Source: Dastarcus helophoroides (lineage: Eukaryota > Arthropoda > Insecta > Coleoptera > Bothrideridae). Taken from it: a stretch of DNA of 64,000 nt. Location of the stretch: the NCBI GenBank assembly GCA_028583605.1, contig CM053336.1:21251004-21315003 (forward strand), written 5' to 3'. The translations under genes and the position numbers were made by a program. This document shows positions 1-10,850 of this stretch, piece by piece. A model generated the notes under the pieces. It was not told where the DNA came from. It worked only from the letters and a program-made list of their open reading frames with translations, and did not search any database. The first letter of the stretch is position 1; every line of letters starts with the position of its first letter.

Positions 1-1018
1 TTTGAAAAAAGTTTCAGTATAGTTTTTAAAGAAGTCAAATTTTACAAAAAAAAATTGGAAAATTTGAAAAAGTGGGCATTTAAATGTCAAAACGTTTTAA
101 AAAGTTTTAAATTTGAAAGAAGTGGAAGCTTTTAAATAAAATTGAAGTAAAAAAACAGCTTTCAAAAACCTCGACGCTTTTAAAAAAGTAGGAATTTTTA
201 AAAACTCTTGAAGTTTTGAAAAAAAGTTGTTATTTATATAAAAAATGCGAAAATTTGAAAAATACGCTGACATTTATGAGAAGACCGAATTATTAAGATC
301 GAAAATTTAAAAAAAAGCGAGAGATTAAATAAAATTAAATTTAAAAATCTCGAAATTATCCGTCGCATTTCAAAAACTGTTTAGAAAATTGTCAATAAAC
401 CATAAAAATTTAAATATTGCCAAACTGGACCGAAGAAATGTTAAATAAATTGAAAAAAACATTATCCAAGTAGTCAGATTTTTCAAAAAACCGAAAAAAA
501 TCTCAATTTTGAATATCCGAAATTATCAATCAAAAAAATTCGAAGTTGAAATTTTCAGAAAAATCGAAATTTTGAAAAAGGTCGAATTTTTGAAAAGAAA
601 TCGAGATTCTGGGTACATTTAAAAACCTTTATGAAGTTGAAATGGTAAACTTTTGAAAAGACTCGAAATTTTCGGAGTCAAATAAAAAAAAAACCACAAT
701 TTTGTAGAAAAGCGGAATTTTTGGACTAAAGCCAAATTTTTGGAATAAAGATCAAATTTATAAAAGTTTGGAATTCTATAAAAAAATGCGAATTTTGAAA
801 TAAGTGAAAATTTTTGTAAGAAAGGCGAGATTTGAAATAAAGCAAAATTTTTAATAACACTTACAATTTAGAAGAAAATCAAACTTTTCACAAAATTCTA
901 TCTCAAAGAGAATCAAAATTTTCAAAAAAATCGAAATTTTCAAAAAAATCGAAATTTTCAAAAAAATTGAAACATTCAAAAAATAAAATTTAAAAAAAGA
1001 TATTTTTGAGTAAAAATG
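1..1018 (+). repeat. AT-rich degenerate satellite, plus polarity
   Basis: The stretch is made of imperfect short units built around TCGAAATTTT followed by A runs. Near 917-960 there are three near-identical units of the form TCGAAATTTTCAAAAAAA (17-18 bp). Short chance open frames only; no gene seen. A relic of the inverted-repeat family found at 20752-20953 lies at about 361-450. Confidence 0.75.
361..455 (+). repeat. Relic of the 20752-20953 inverted-repeat family (one arm)
   Basis: The run AAAATTTAAATATTGCCAAACTGGACC and the preceding ATTTCAAAAACTGTTTAGAAAATTGTCAA correspond closely, in the same order, to 20848-20925 (ATTTCAAAA..TGTTTCAGAATATTGTCAA, then AAAATTTAAATATTTCCAAACTGGGTC). This shows that the element at 20752 is dispersed and not a local palindrome. 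Confidence 0.5.
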
Positions 1019-1199
1019 TATAGGGTGTCCTATTTAAAATAACGAACTTGGTGTCAACTTCCGGTATACCCGGAAATACTACAACTTTGCAAATATTTTA
1101 GTTGTGTTGGACTTGTCGACTTTGCTTCGTTGTTAAATTCTCAAATGTTTTAGATGAGTATTTTGCCAGATATCGATCGTGGCGATTCCCGGTGGGGCA

Positions 1200-1375
1200 A
1201 ACTGTATATTATTATACACGACGGGCCAGTACACGATTTCGGTCTGCTGTAACGTGTAAAGAACAAGCAACGTATCAAAATTTTGTAAGGAAAGAGAAGG
1301 ATGGTATGATTTACACTGTTTCAATATATTGCTCGATAGACGCGCTTATCAAATCATGACCACGCATTCGCTGCA
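1200..1375 (+). repeat. Element-associated dispersed repeat, copy 1
   Basis: It contains GGCCAGTACACGATTTCGGT at 1224-1243, then GTGTAAAGA and later CTTATCAAATCATGAC. Copy 2 at 2337-2510 shares these blocks in the same order (GGCCAATACATC..ATTTCGGTCAGCTG, GTGTAAAGA, CTTATCAAATTATGAG). An inverted copy of the first block lies at 5325-5349 with one mismatch in 25 bp. Confidence 0.6.
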
Positions 1376-1685
1376 AACTGCACACCTGTCTTGTAGATAT
1401 TGCATCAGAACCTTATCGGAGCTCGATAAAAGAGTGTCGTTTTAAATGGAAAATACATCTTTACCTATTAATTGATTCTACAATTATTTTCACACCCTAA
1501 AAAGTATGAAAATAATTGCAGATACTTTACGATTTTGTTTTCTTTAATCAACCGGGTCTCACGAAAAATAAAACAAAAATTCTAAAAGATAAATGAACTC
1601 TGTGTAAAAATAATCAGCCGTTGTGATGACAATCTAAACTGAAAACTTAAAAAATGATTCAACAAAAAAATGGAAGAAAAAATGC

Positions 1686-2330
1686 TTATGTAATAAGTGG
1701 TTCAAAAATGTTCCCTCCTGGTGTTTCGCAATAACCTAATCTGTCGTAAAATTCAGTTCTTACGCGTGCCGACATCTCAGGAGAAATATTATCTAGGACT
1801 TCTACAATTCGATCCCGTAAATGGTCTAAATTACATGGTCTTTCTTGTACGTGGGTTAAGAAATGTCCATCGACATCAACTTTTTCTCTCATAGAGTCAC
1901 AAAACTCAAGACGTTTGTATCGATCTTCAGGAAATATTTCTTGGGTTTCAGAAACTTTATAACAGTTGTACCCATTTCTATTTCGCACTGTTCGCGATGG
2001 CACATTAACTTCTTCTGCGATCTGTTCACTAGAACAAGGTTCATTTTGCTTCGACAAATGCAATACAGCTAACTCCTTAGCCATTCTTTCGTCGGATAAT
2101 GGCCTGTCACATTCAGGTTGACGCGCTTCCAAACAACACTTGTTATTACAACCTGTTATGCATCCCGATTTTTCAAATTTGTGGACGATATTTAACACCG
2201 TCTTTGCATCAGGTATTGGTCGATCTTCGTAGGAAAAAGCGAATCGCCCAACGACTTCTTCACCGCTCTGGGAGGTTAAATACAACTTAATAATTAGCAC
2301 TTTTTCTTCTGAATCGAATAACAATAACAT
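1686..2330 (-). pseudogene. DUF4817-type transposase lacking its DDE catalytic core
   Basis: An uninterrupted 214-residue frame starts at an ATG at 2330. Residues 1-55 (EEKVLIIKLYL..VVGRFAFSYEDRPIPDAKTVLNIVHKFEKSG) match the N-terminal helix-turn-helix seen in DUF4817 / Tc1-mariner-like transposases. Residues 75-150 contain a second HTH-like stretch (SSEQIAEEVNVPSRTVRN) and the family's PEDRYKRLEFCDSM segment just before the catalytic domain. In full-length relatives this leads into an 'FSDEA' DDE core of more than 100 residues. Here it runs after DGHF directly into the family's C-terminal tail (LRDRIVEVLDNISPEMSARV..FYDRLGYC). The catalytic core is therefore deleted while both ends stay in frame. 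It may be a dead derivative, or it could encode a DNA-binding protein able to interfere with full-length transposase. Family identity rests on recalled motifs, not a search. Confidence 0.8.
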
Positions 2331-2336
2331 CCCGAG

Positions 2337-2510
2337 TTGGCCAATACATCATAATTTCGGTCAGCTGGATGTGTAAAGACAAATTAATTACTCGAATTCT
2401 GTAAGAAGATGGTTAAGAGTGGAAATTGTTGGACGATTCAATAAATTTAATACTGTTCGACCGAATCTCTTATCAAATTATGAGAACCCATGCGTCCGCA
2501 TTTCGAGTTT
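2337..2510 (+). repeat. Element-associated dispersed repeat, copy 2
   Basis: Direct-orientation partner of the copy at 1200-1375. It lies immediately upstream of the transposase start on the minus strand. Similarity is patchy but ordered (ATTTCGGTC, GTGTAAAGA, CTTATCAAATTATGA). It could be a subterminal repeat of the element or an independent older insertion. Confidence 0.5.
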
Positions 2511-2540
2511 ATATTCGAAATTCTACTCTTTTCTAAAATT

Positions 2541-4990
2541 ATGACCTTAAAATGTAGACTTTTTTCGCAATCTCATTTTTTTTCTTAAAATGTTAAGACA
2601 ATCATTTAAACTAATTAAAATTTTAATTTTCATTTAAAAAAATGATTGAATTCAAAAATCTAACTTATTTTTGAAAGTTTGACTTAAAATTCGGAAATTC
2701 GAATTGAAAATCGAAATTTCAGAAACCATTCTTAACGAATTTCAAGAACAAGATTAAAAGTTTGAATTTAATGTAAAAAATCGACTTTAGGAATTTTATA
2801 AGAAAGTAAAAGTGCCTTAAAGAATTTGAAATGTATTCTCAAAATATTAAAATTATAATAGTTTTAACTCTAAATCTCTGGTTTTTTATTTTTATAAGAT
2901 TTAAAATTTTTCCAAAATTTTGATTTTTTCAGAAACTTTCTTATCAAAATTTCTAATTTTTTCTCACATTTTTAAAGTAACACTTTCTCATATTTGTCGC
3001 AATTTTAAAATTGCAACAACATTGAAAAATTGAGTTTAAAAATTGAAAAAAATTCGTCTTTAAAGTCGAAAATTCATAATTCATTTTTAATTTAATGTTC
3101 AAATTTCGAGAAAAAAAAAAGAATTTCCAAAAAAAGTTCACAATTTCACCCCAAAAAATGTCTAAATGTTGAGTGTTTTCTTGATTGAAATGTAATATTT
3201 TTGTTTTGTTTTTAATTTGGAGTTTGGATTTTAAGAAATGCAAGGTTTAAATTTTGACTTCAAAATTCAACCTTTTTTTTTCTAGAAATTTGAATTAAAG
3301 GTCAAAATTTTAAGTCAAAAAATAAAAATCTTTAAATTTAAATAACTTATGAAATTTCAGAAAAAATTCGTAATGTCTAGAATATTTATATTTTAAAAAA
3401 GTATGCTTTCTCGAAAATTACACTTTTTTTTGTTAAAATTTTCAGTCTAAACTCAAATTTCTCAACTCCAGAAATTTGTTTAAACATTTTTGAATTTTCA
3501 ACGAATGGTGTATTTTTCTCAGATTTTTTCTTTCTTTACAAAATGATCCCTTTATAAATTCAAAGTTGCAGAAATAGCAACCAAAGTTTGTATTTAAATT
3601 CGATAAATATCAGTTTTAAAATCTGAAATTAAGACTTCAAATTTCAAAGAAAAAAGTAAAATTTTATACAATATTATTCGACTAATGTTGCTTAATTTTA
3701 ATTATTTTCTTCGAAGTTTTATCTTTATAGTTTATAGTTTTATTTATAGTTTTTTATTTTGAGAAAAAAGTCCGAATTTCTGGATCTAAATATCGACACA
3801 TAAACAATTGCCGCTGTTATTAACAATTAAAGATTTGAAAAAAACAGTCCAGTTTTTCGCAATTATTTCAAAAACAAAGCAAGTAAAATTCTTTTTTATT
3901 ATGTTATTAAATATTAATTCAAAAATTTCACAAATTGACCAAATCATCTAAAACTGTAAAAGAAAAAAAATCTGCTGGAAAAAATGATTTACATAAAGTT
4001 TTAGATTTTTCGTTTAGATTCCAAGTAGAATAATAATAATTAAAGTTGCTAATATGTTTTTTTTCCTTCGCTAAGGTTTTATGGCAACTATACTTAATAT
4101 TATTGTAATTTTGCGATATTTATAATTGTTATAATCAATCTGGTAATTATTAATTTTTTAAACCATGAAAAACCTAAAAAAAAATAAATTTCTTAATAGT
4201 TTAGATAGTATATTTAATATCTAAATTATAATGTTAAGACACTTAAAAACATTGCAAGTTTTCCTATTAGTATACAACTTAATCTTGCCATAAGATCTCC
4301 ACATAAGGAATTTAGTTAGTAGCTTTTGTTTAACAATTAACTAATTACCAGACTTCGAATTTAAACATTTTTAGAAACCTTATAAATTAACAAACGGCCT
4401 ATTTTATGTAAAATTAATGAAAACACTTTTTTGGCCGATAGCGAAGCGTGTATCAAAGTAGCGGTTGGACTCGCGATTAATCTTCAATTTTATTCTCAAA
4501 GTGCCGAACATTTTTAAAATATTTTTTTTTTATGTTTTACTTTTTTGTCGAGTTTCATCCAAACATTTTGCTAAAAATTTCTTTTTTTTTGCTGGAAGTT
4601 ATTTCCTAAATTCTAAGTATTAAATTTATACTTTTTTATTATCTTCAAGAAAACTAAATTTATAAGCTAGTTTGTCTTTTTGGGGAGATTTTTCCTTTAT
4701 TTTTAAAATTTTACAAATTTTTTTTTCACAAAATTTCGAGTTCTTATTTTAAATTTTTACTTTTTCTCTTTTTTTTTTTCAAGAGATTTTAAAATTTTTT
4801 TTGAAGTTCTACTTTTTTTTGAGTGTTAACTGAAAAAACTAGAAACTTCGGTTTTTTCCGCGAATTTTTGACTAACATTTTCGGATTACTGCCACAATTT
4901 AAGGAACAATATGAAATATTTGAGTTTAAAAGTTCGGAAAATTCGATTTTGAAGTATTTTTAATTTGGATTAAATCCCCGACTACATGCC
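2541..4990. other. AT-rich DNA without recognisable gene
   Basis: Mostly degenerate AT-rich satellite-like sequence of mixed polarity (TTCGAAATTT, AAAATTTTGAC). A less repetitive part lies at 4020-4460 and includes the slightly GC-richer GCCGATAGCGAAGCGTG. The open frames here are short and biased to F, K and N; none looks like a gene. Confidence 0.6.
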
Positions 4991-5470
4991 TATTGCCGCC
5001 TCCTCGATAGTGCCGCCCGTATGCGTTGTATGCTCCTTACGCCCGCGACGGACGGATTACTAGAGGATGATTTATTTAATGCAGATTCGGTCCAGTCGTA
5101 AGTCCATGTAGAAATAATGCCAATCGATGCCAGGTGACATGTGCGCTACACATGTACCCTTATCATTCTCCCAATTCTTGAATCGAAGAAGCGCTAAAGC
5201 GATTTATCCCGGTCATAATAAAGGAGATACACATAAATGAATTACCATGTGGCATCTCTGCCGATTTAGTTTCTCTTTCCGTCTTGCCTCATATCAGAAG
5301 TTTGCTTTGTCGTTCTCATTGGCAAGCAGACCGAAATAGTGTACTGGCCGATCCTGTATATTTCCACTGGGGACGCAAATGGGGCGCTGCAAATGTAGTG
5401 TTTCCTGTTACTGTGACCCCAATAAATTAATGGGTGGATTTAGGATTTCAAAGGAGTTTTTCTTTAAAGT
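4991..5470. other. Unique island with old repeat copy and a small hairpin
   Basis: GC content is clearly above the flanks. A perfect 7-bp stem with a 5-base loop is at 5137-5155 (ACATGTG-CGCTA-CACATGT). The segment 5200-5395 on the minus strand is an inverted copy of the repeat at 1200-1375. No credible exon: the GTAAGT at about 5098 is not preceded by a plausible reading frame. Confidence 0.45.
5200..5395 (-). repeat. Element-associated dispersed repeat, inverted copy 3
   Basis: On the minus strand 5349 to 5325 reads GGCCAGTACACTATTTCGGT then CTGCT, 24 of 25 identical to 1224-1248. Similarity to the 1249-1375 part continues more weakly. This shows the repeat also exists away from the transposase gene. 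Confidence 0.55.
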
Positions 5471-5934
5471 ATCTTCAAAAATTGCATATCCAAGCAAAAT
5501 AAAATATCTTCCAGATTTAATGGAATTTGAAAATTGTTACTGTATGCAGTTTTAGCGGAATTTTTTTTTTCAAATTAAAGAAAATCGAAATTTTTAGAAA
5601 TTTATAAAAAAAATGAAAATTGGAAACAAAAACTTTCAAAGGACTCAATTTTCAAAAAATCTAAATTTTTAAAAAAGATCGAGAATTTGCAAAAAAATTC
5701 GGATTTTTAGATAAGACGTCATTTTGAATTAAAAAAAAAATCGAAATTAGCAAAAAGAGTCGAAATTTTGAAGACAGTCAAGATAAGAAAAATCAATGTT
5801 TACAGAAAAATAGTTAAAACACTACAGACTTTCCTATTCAATTCACGTTTTCATGGAAAACGGATATTTTCAAGATGCAATTTGTTTTCAACAAATTTAA
5901 TTTTTATCCAAGTCTATGACAGTACAGCAGTTCA
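5471..5934 (+). repeat. AT-rich satellite, plus polarity
   Basis: Short TCGAAATTTTnnA-type units resume here (AAAAATCGAAATTAGCAAAA, GTCGAAATTTTGAAGA). The 67-codon frame at 5768-5971 runs into the neighbouring inverted-repeat element and is not considered a gene. Confidence 0.55.
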
Positions 5935-6075
5935 AAGAAGGTTTTACCCAATGTACCACATTAAGAATTAATGAATAATTACGCGATACGTCGTTCGTCA
6001 GCAAAACTGGTTGCGAATTACGTAACACGTAATTATTCATTAATTGTTAATATGGTAAAGGGGTAAAACCTTCTT
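5935..6075. mobile_element. Short inverted-repeat (MITE-like) element, about 141 bp
   Basis: The ends are a perfect 15-bp inverted repeat (AAGAAGGTTTTACCC at 5935, GGGTAAAACCTTCTT ending at 6075). The pairing continues imperfectly inward through AATTAATGAATAATTACG versus CGTAATTATTCATTAATT. The whole element could fold into one long hairpin with a loop around 5990-6020. There is no coding capacity and I see no clear target duplication. It is a non-autonomous DNA transposon by form; the superfamily is not assignable by eye. Confidence 0.7.
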
Positions 6076-7311
6076 ATCCTAGCTCCTATTAACCACAAAC
6101 CACAAACACGTTTGGTGCAGTCCTCTAGTGAATATATCGGATGTTCAATTGAAAAAATCATCAAGTAGGAAAACTTCTTATGTTTTTAACGTCTCTTTAA
6201 TAGATCATTAGTGATTGACAACTGCAAGGTTTTAATTCATTTGAACTACCATCATAACAAACTAATGATGGAAAGCCCAGTGATTTTGTTCAAGATCACT
6301 CGAAGACTTAAAAGTGACTCCTTATTTTGAGTATTTCATTAATTGAAATCAATTTTATCAAAGAGAATAGGATTTTCTTTTGTCTTCAAAATTCTAACCT
6401 CTTTGCATAGATAAGATATCAAAGTGACATCTAAAAAAGTGATCAACTAAAACGATCAATAAGTAATCGCATGCATTTTTCGCTATGTCCTTTTCTAACA
6501 ATAACTAGCAGCACTATTTTTCAGTTGAATACTCGACAGTTAATTTGTTGGCCAGCTATTCATTTATAACAATGTTTTTCTGGAGTGTGGAGATGACCTG
6601 TCGTGGTGGTTTGTAATTTAGTTTTTTTTTCTATTCAGCGTTGGAGTTTATCTGAGAGAAAAACAAATCGGCAACAAATTATCCTATAAAAATGCCTACA
6701 AGCGCTGTGGGTAAATTTAAAAAATGTCAAAGGCGCCGTTGACGCGTTTTATCCAGTAATTATTCGCTGTCGTTTATCTGGGTCAGAGAGCGGTGTGACT
6801 TATGGAGGTAAGACCCCCTTGTACCTCGTTGTAATATCTGCAACAATTTGCATTGAGCGAACTAATTTATGATCGTTGCCAAGCATATTTTAATTCGATC
6901 TTAACACCTGTCTGTACTACATACTAAATAAAAAAAAGTCCGAGCATTGTTAACGTATAATTACAGAGCGATATATCTCAGTATTGTCATCTGGTTGACA
7001 GGGCAACTTCCACTATCTTGGTTTCCAGTTCAGGGTAGGACACTTTTCGGTCTCTATCTTGATTAACTTGATTAACGCGCTTTATAAAGCCCAGCTCGTA
7101 ATTAATGATATGCTTACCCAGTCGACAAACGTCCCCTTAAACGATTCTCTACCTCAGATTGCAATTTTGATCCACGGACGTAAAAAACCTATTACAGATG
7201 ACGCGTCAAGTTGCGAGGGTTAGAATGAGATCAGTTGTGGTTATTCAGTGACAGTGTCGTAACATTTAGTGCTTATTAAAATGTAACTGAAAGATCCAGA
7301 ACGCGCGAACT
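6076..7311 (+). other. Unique region upstream of first coding exon (promoter and 5' UTR candidate)
   Basis: Base composition is more balanced than the satellites, and the region directly precedes the exon at 7312. Stop codons in all frames suggest non-coding DNA. It would be expected to contain the promoter and 5' UTR of the gene that starts at 7312. An initiator-like TCAGTT occurs at 7231 and TCAGTG at 7245; no downstream element at the standard spacing was seen. Confidence 0.4.
7231..7250 (+). promoter_or_regulatory. Initiator-like sites (TCAGTT, TCAGTG)
   Basis: Two matches to the arthropod initiator consensus TCAGTY or close to it lie 62-81 bp upstream of the ATG at 7312. No TATA box at -30 and no convincing DPE at +28 are visible, so this is a weak guess about the transcription start. 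Confidence 0.2.
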
Positions 7312-7434
7312 ATGTCTCAGTACTTCAAGTGGATGAAAAACAAGAAGGAAGAAATCCCTTACGTGAAGCCAAGAAGTTTATCGTTAGATGCACGCTCTTT
7401 GGAGGCCTCTGGGATCAAGAAGCTATCCCCGAAT
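7312..7434 (+). CDS. First coding exon of an unrecognised gene (41 codons, ends at splice donor)
   Basis: The frame opens with MSQYFKWMKNKKEEIPYV and continues KPRSLSLDARSLEASGIKKLSPN. It is followed by a GTAAGG donor at 7435-7440, leaving phase 0. An in-frame TGA lies just upstream (about 7286), so the ATG at 7312 is the first possible start. Codon usage is varied and GC-richer than the flanks, unlike the chance frames elsewhere. The peptide is basic and polar with a possible Ser-rich phosphorylation segment (SLSLDARS); there is no signal peptide or membrane segment. Without splicing the frame would stop four codons later (VRYL, then TAA), which also argues for splicing. I do not recognise the protein. 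The best continuation in this window is the phase-compatible microexon at 32211. Confidence 0.6.
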
Positions 7435-7689
7435 GTAAGGTATCTTTAAAATGTTAAAATGTGTTAGGTTTTGGATCAAGGAGATCCACGAAACTATATT
7501 GTTTGCGCCACTGGAAAAAGTCCAGCTCAGTATGTGGTGCTTCAAGTGGAAATATTAAAAAAAGTCAATTTCTGTTTGAATTTTTTGTTTTTAAGATTGA
7601 GGGGATCAATCCTATTAGTTCCTGCGAGCATTGGGAAGTATTTTCATTTGTGTGATGAAAAAGATGGACGTTTTTTTGGTAATAATTAA
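7435..7689 (+). other. Start of the first intron, unique sequence
   Basis: It begins with the GTAAGG donor. It holds overlapping 64-76 codon frames of no evident family. The region merges at about 7690 into the pyrimidine-rich array. Confidence 0.4.
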
Positions 7690-10600
7690 AAACGAATTAG
7701 GGACATTTCTATTTCCGATTTTTTTCCTCTTCCGTTCGTCATTATCGTTCATTCTTCTATATCTTTTTTCTAATTACGTTTTCTGCTCTTTTTTTTGTTT
7801 TCTCGTTTTTTTTAGTCCTTGAGGAAGGATCCTCTTTCTTCCTTTTTCTCTATCTTAAGACAGATTTGGTACTGATTTCTCTATTCCATTTTTTATTCTT
7901 ATTTATCTCTTCTTCCTGTTTCCTCATCTTTGCCTTGTTCTTTTGTTCCTTCTGATATTGCTTTATTTTTGTTCCCATTTTTTTGAATCTCGCATAATTA
8001 AAAATGAATCAGGGACACCCCTATTATCATTTCTCCTTCCTCTTTCTTTTTTCCGTCATTATTCTTCCTACTAAATTATTTGCTTATTATTTTTTCTGTT
8101 CTCCTTTCTTGTTTTCTCCTTCTTCCTTGCCTCCTTCTTTTTTTGTTCTACATTTTAAGATAGATCTGGTACTGATTTCCCTCCTCCATTTTGCTGATTT
8201 ATTTTCTTATTTATTTCTTCTTTCTTCCCGTTTCCTAACCTTTGCCTTATTTTTTTCTCATTTTTTTTCTTTTGTTATTCTCGTTATTTGGATCTCGCGA
8301 TAATTAAAAACTAATTAAGGACATCTCTGTTTCCATTTTTCCTTTTCTGTCTTCTTAGATCTGGTACTGATTTCCCTCCTCAATTTTTCTTCCTTTATTT
8401 ATTTCTTCTTTCTCCCTGTCTCATATCTCTTATTTAGTTGTTCTTAGTTTTTGAATTTTGCGATAATTAAAAATGAATAAGGGGCACCTCTATTTTTATT
8501 TTTGCTTTTCTTCCTTCTTTCCTTCATCATTATTCTTTTTTCTTCTATCTTATTTTTTTTTTTGTTCTTTGTCTTCATTGCCCCTGATGGTTCTTGTTTT
8601 GCCTTGACTTGAACAAGAATCCTCGTCCTTCCTTGGTGTCTATCTTAGATAAATTTGGTACTGATTTCTCCTTCCATTTTTTCTTCTTATTTATTTTTTC
8701 GTTCTTCCTGTTTATCTTTGCTTCATTTTTTTTCTCATATTTGTTCTACTTTGTTCTCGTTTTTTTGTATCTTGCGTAATTAAAAACGATTTGGGGACCG
8801 CACTATTTCCATTGTTGCTTTCTCTTCCATTTTACTTTCGTCATTATTCTTCCTTATAGGTATTTTTTCCTTATTATTTTTGCTGCTCTCCTTTCTTGTT
8901 TTTTCGTTCTTCTTTGTCCTTAAAGAAGGATCCTCTTTTGTTTTCTGTATCTTAAGAATTTACTGATTTTTCTCCTTATTTATTTCTTCTTTCTTTTTGT
9001 TTCCTTATTTTTGCCTCATTTTTTCTCATGGTTTTTCGTTTGTTGTTCTCGTTTTTTGTATCTTGCGATAATTAAAAACGAATCAGGGACAACCTCTATT
9101 TCCATTTTTCCATTTCTTCTTTCTTTCTTTCCTCATTATTCTTCTTTCTTCTACGTCTCTTTTCGTATTAATTTTTCTTTTTCCTTTGTCTTCATTGTTC
9201 TTGATGGTTATCGGTCTCCCTTGACTTTGAAGAAAAATTCTCTTTCTTCCTTTTTCTGTATCTTAAGATAGATTTGGTATTGATTTCTCCCTCCATTTTA
9301 CTCCTTATTTATTTCTTCGTTCTTCCTGTTTGTTTATCTTTGCTTCATCTCATTTTTTTGTTCTCTTTTTTTGTATCTTGCTTAATTAAAAACGAATTGG
9401 GGACAGCCCCATTGCTTTCTTTTCCCTTCTTGTTTTCGTCATTATTCTTCCTTCTAAATCTTTTTTCCTTATTATTTTTGCTGCTCTCCTTTCTTGTTTT
9501 TTCGTTGTTCTTTGTCTTTGAAGAAGGATCCTCTTTTGTTTTCTGTATCTTAAGAAAGTACTGATTTCTCTTCATATTTATTTCTTCTTTCTTTTAGTTT
9601 CCTTATCTTTGCCTCATTTTTTCTCATGGTTTTTCGTTTGTTGTTCTTGTTTTTTGTATCTTGGGATAATTAAAAACGAATCAGGCACAATCTCTATTTC
9701 CATTTTTTCTTTATTTCCTCATTATTCTTCCTTCTTTTATTTTTTCGTATTAATTTTTCTGTTTCCCTTTGTCTCCATTGTCCTTGATGGTTATGGTTCT
9801 CCCTTGTCCTTAAAGAAGAACCCTCGTTCTTTCTTTTTCTGTATCTTACGGTAGATTTGGAATTGATTTCTCTCTTCTTTTTTTTCTTATTTATTTCTTC
9901 GTTCTTTCTGTTTGTTCATCTTCGCCTCATTTTTTCCTCTCACATTTTTTCTTTTTTTTTTATTTGGTTTCGTTTTTTGTATCTTGCATAATTAGAAACG
10001 AATTGGGGACAGCCCTATTTCCATTGTTGCTTTCTCTTCTCTTTTTCTTTCGTCATTATTCTTCTTTCTAAATCTTTTTTCCTTATTATTTTTGCTGCTC
10101 TCCATTCTTGTTTTTTCTTTCTTCTTTGTCGAAGAAGGATCCTCTTCTTTTTCTGTATCTTAAGATTTCTCTCCTTATTTATTTCTTCTTTCTTCCTGTT
10201 TCCTTACCTTTGCCTTATTCTTGTCTCATATTTTTTCTTTTGTTTTTCTAGTTTATGTATCTTGCGATAATTAAATACCAATTACGGACATTTCCATTTC
10301 TATTTCCATGTTTCGTTTTCTTTCGTCACTATTCTTTTTTCTTCTATCTTGTATTTTCGTTTTTCTTTGTCCTTGAAGAAGGATCCTCTTTTATTTTCTA
10401 TATCTTAAGAAAGTACTGATTTCCCTCCTTATTTATTTCTTCTTTCTTTTTGTTTCCTTATTTTTGCCTCTTTTTTTTCATGGTTTTTCGTTTGTTGTTC
10501 TCGTTTTTTTGTATCTTGCGATAATTAAAAACGAATCAGGGACAATCTCTATTTCTATTTTTCCTTTTCTTCCTTTTTTCTTTCCTCATTATTCTTCCTT

Positions 10601-10850
10601 CTTCTATTTTTTTTTTCTTTATTATTTTTTCTGTTCTCCTTTGTCTCCATTGCCCTTAATGGTTCTCGTTCTCCTTTGTCTTTGAAGAATCCCTTTCTTC
10701 CTTTTTCTGTATCTTAAGATGGATTTGGTACTGATTTCTCTCCTCCATTTTCCTCCTTATTTTCTCTTCCTTTCTTCTTCCTTATTTTTACCATCTTTTT
10801 TTCCTTCTCTGCTTTGTTCCTTTCTTCTTCTCCCTTGTATTCCCTAGAAC
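7690..10850 (+). repeat. Pyrimidine-rich tandem array, about 300-bp monomers in 600-bp dimers
   Basis: The plus strand is overwhelmingly T and C. A marker block ATAATTAAAAACGAATCAGG recurs near 7683, 7998, 8300, 8462, 8776, 9067, 9381, 9665, 9987, 10266 and 10520, mostly 255-322 bp apart. Alternate copies are most alike: 9067, 9665 and 10520 share GATAATT..CAGGGACA-type blocks, while 8776, 9381 and 9987 share GGGGACAG-type blocks. This gives a dimer of about 600 bp. The long F/S/L-rich open frames here reflect lack of A on this strand and are not genes. Confidence 0.75.

Larger units (their letters stand above)
1019..2540 (-). mobile_element. Internally deleted DUF4817-type (Tc1/mariner-like) DNA transposon
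   Basis: The left edge begins TATAGGGTGTCCTATTTAAA (1019-1038). It resembles the 'agggtgtcc' ends common on insect elements of this group, from general knowledge. A minus-strand frame at 1686-2330 encodes a shortened transposase. Two related 150-180 bp segments flank the gene in the same orientation (1200-1375 and 2337-2510). I could not find the matching inverted end, so the right boundary near 2540 is approximate. Surrounding DNA is featureless AT satellite. Confidence 0.55.

Noticed and set aside
5095..5102. CGTAAGTC after CCAGT as a splice donor
   Set aside because: No acceptor with an open frame of reasonable size precedes it; the candidate exon would be 13 bp.
7461..7560. Possible partial duplication of exon 1 in the intron (CTCAGTA..CTTCAAGTGG also in the exon at 7317-7334)
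   Set aside because: The shared words are 7 and 10-11 bp with an insertion between them, and a second shared word (GGATCAAG) is in the opposite order. Chance similarity is likely.
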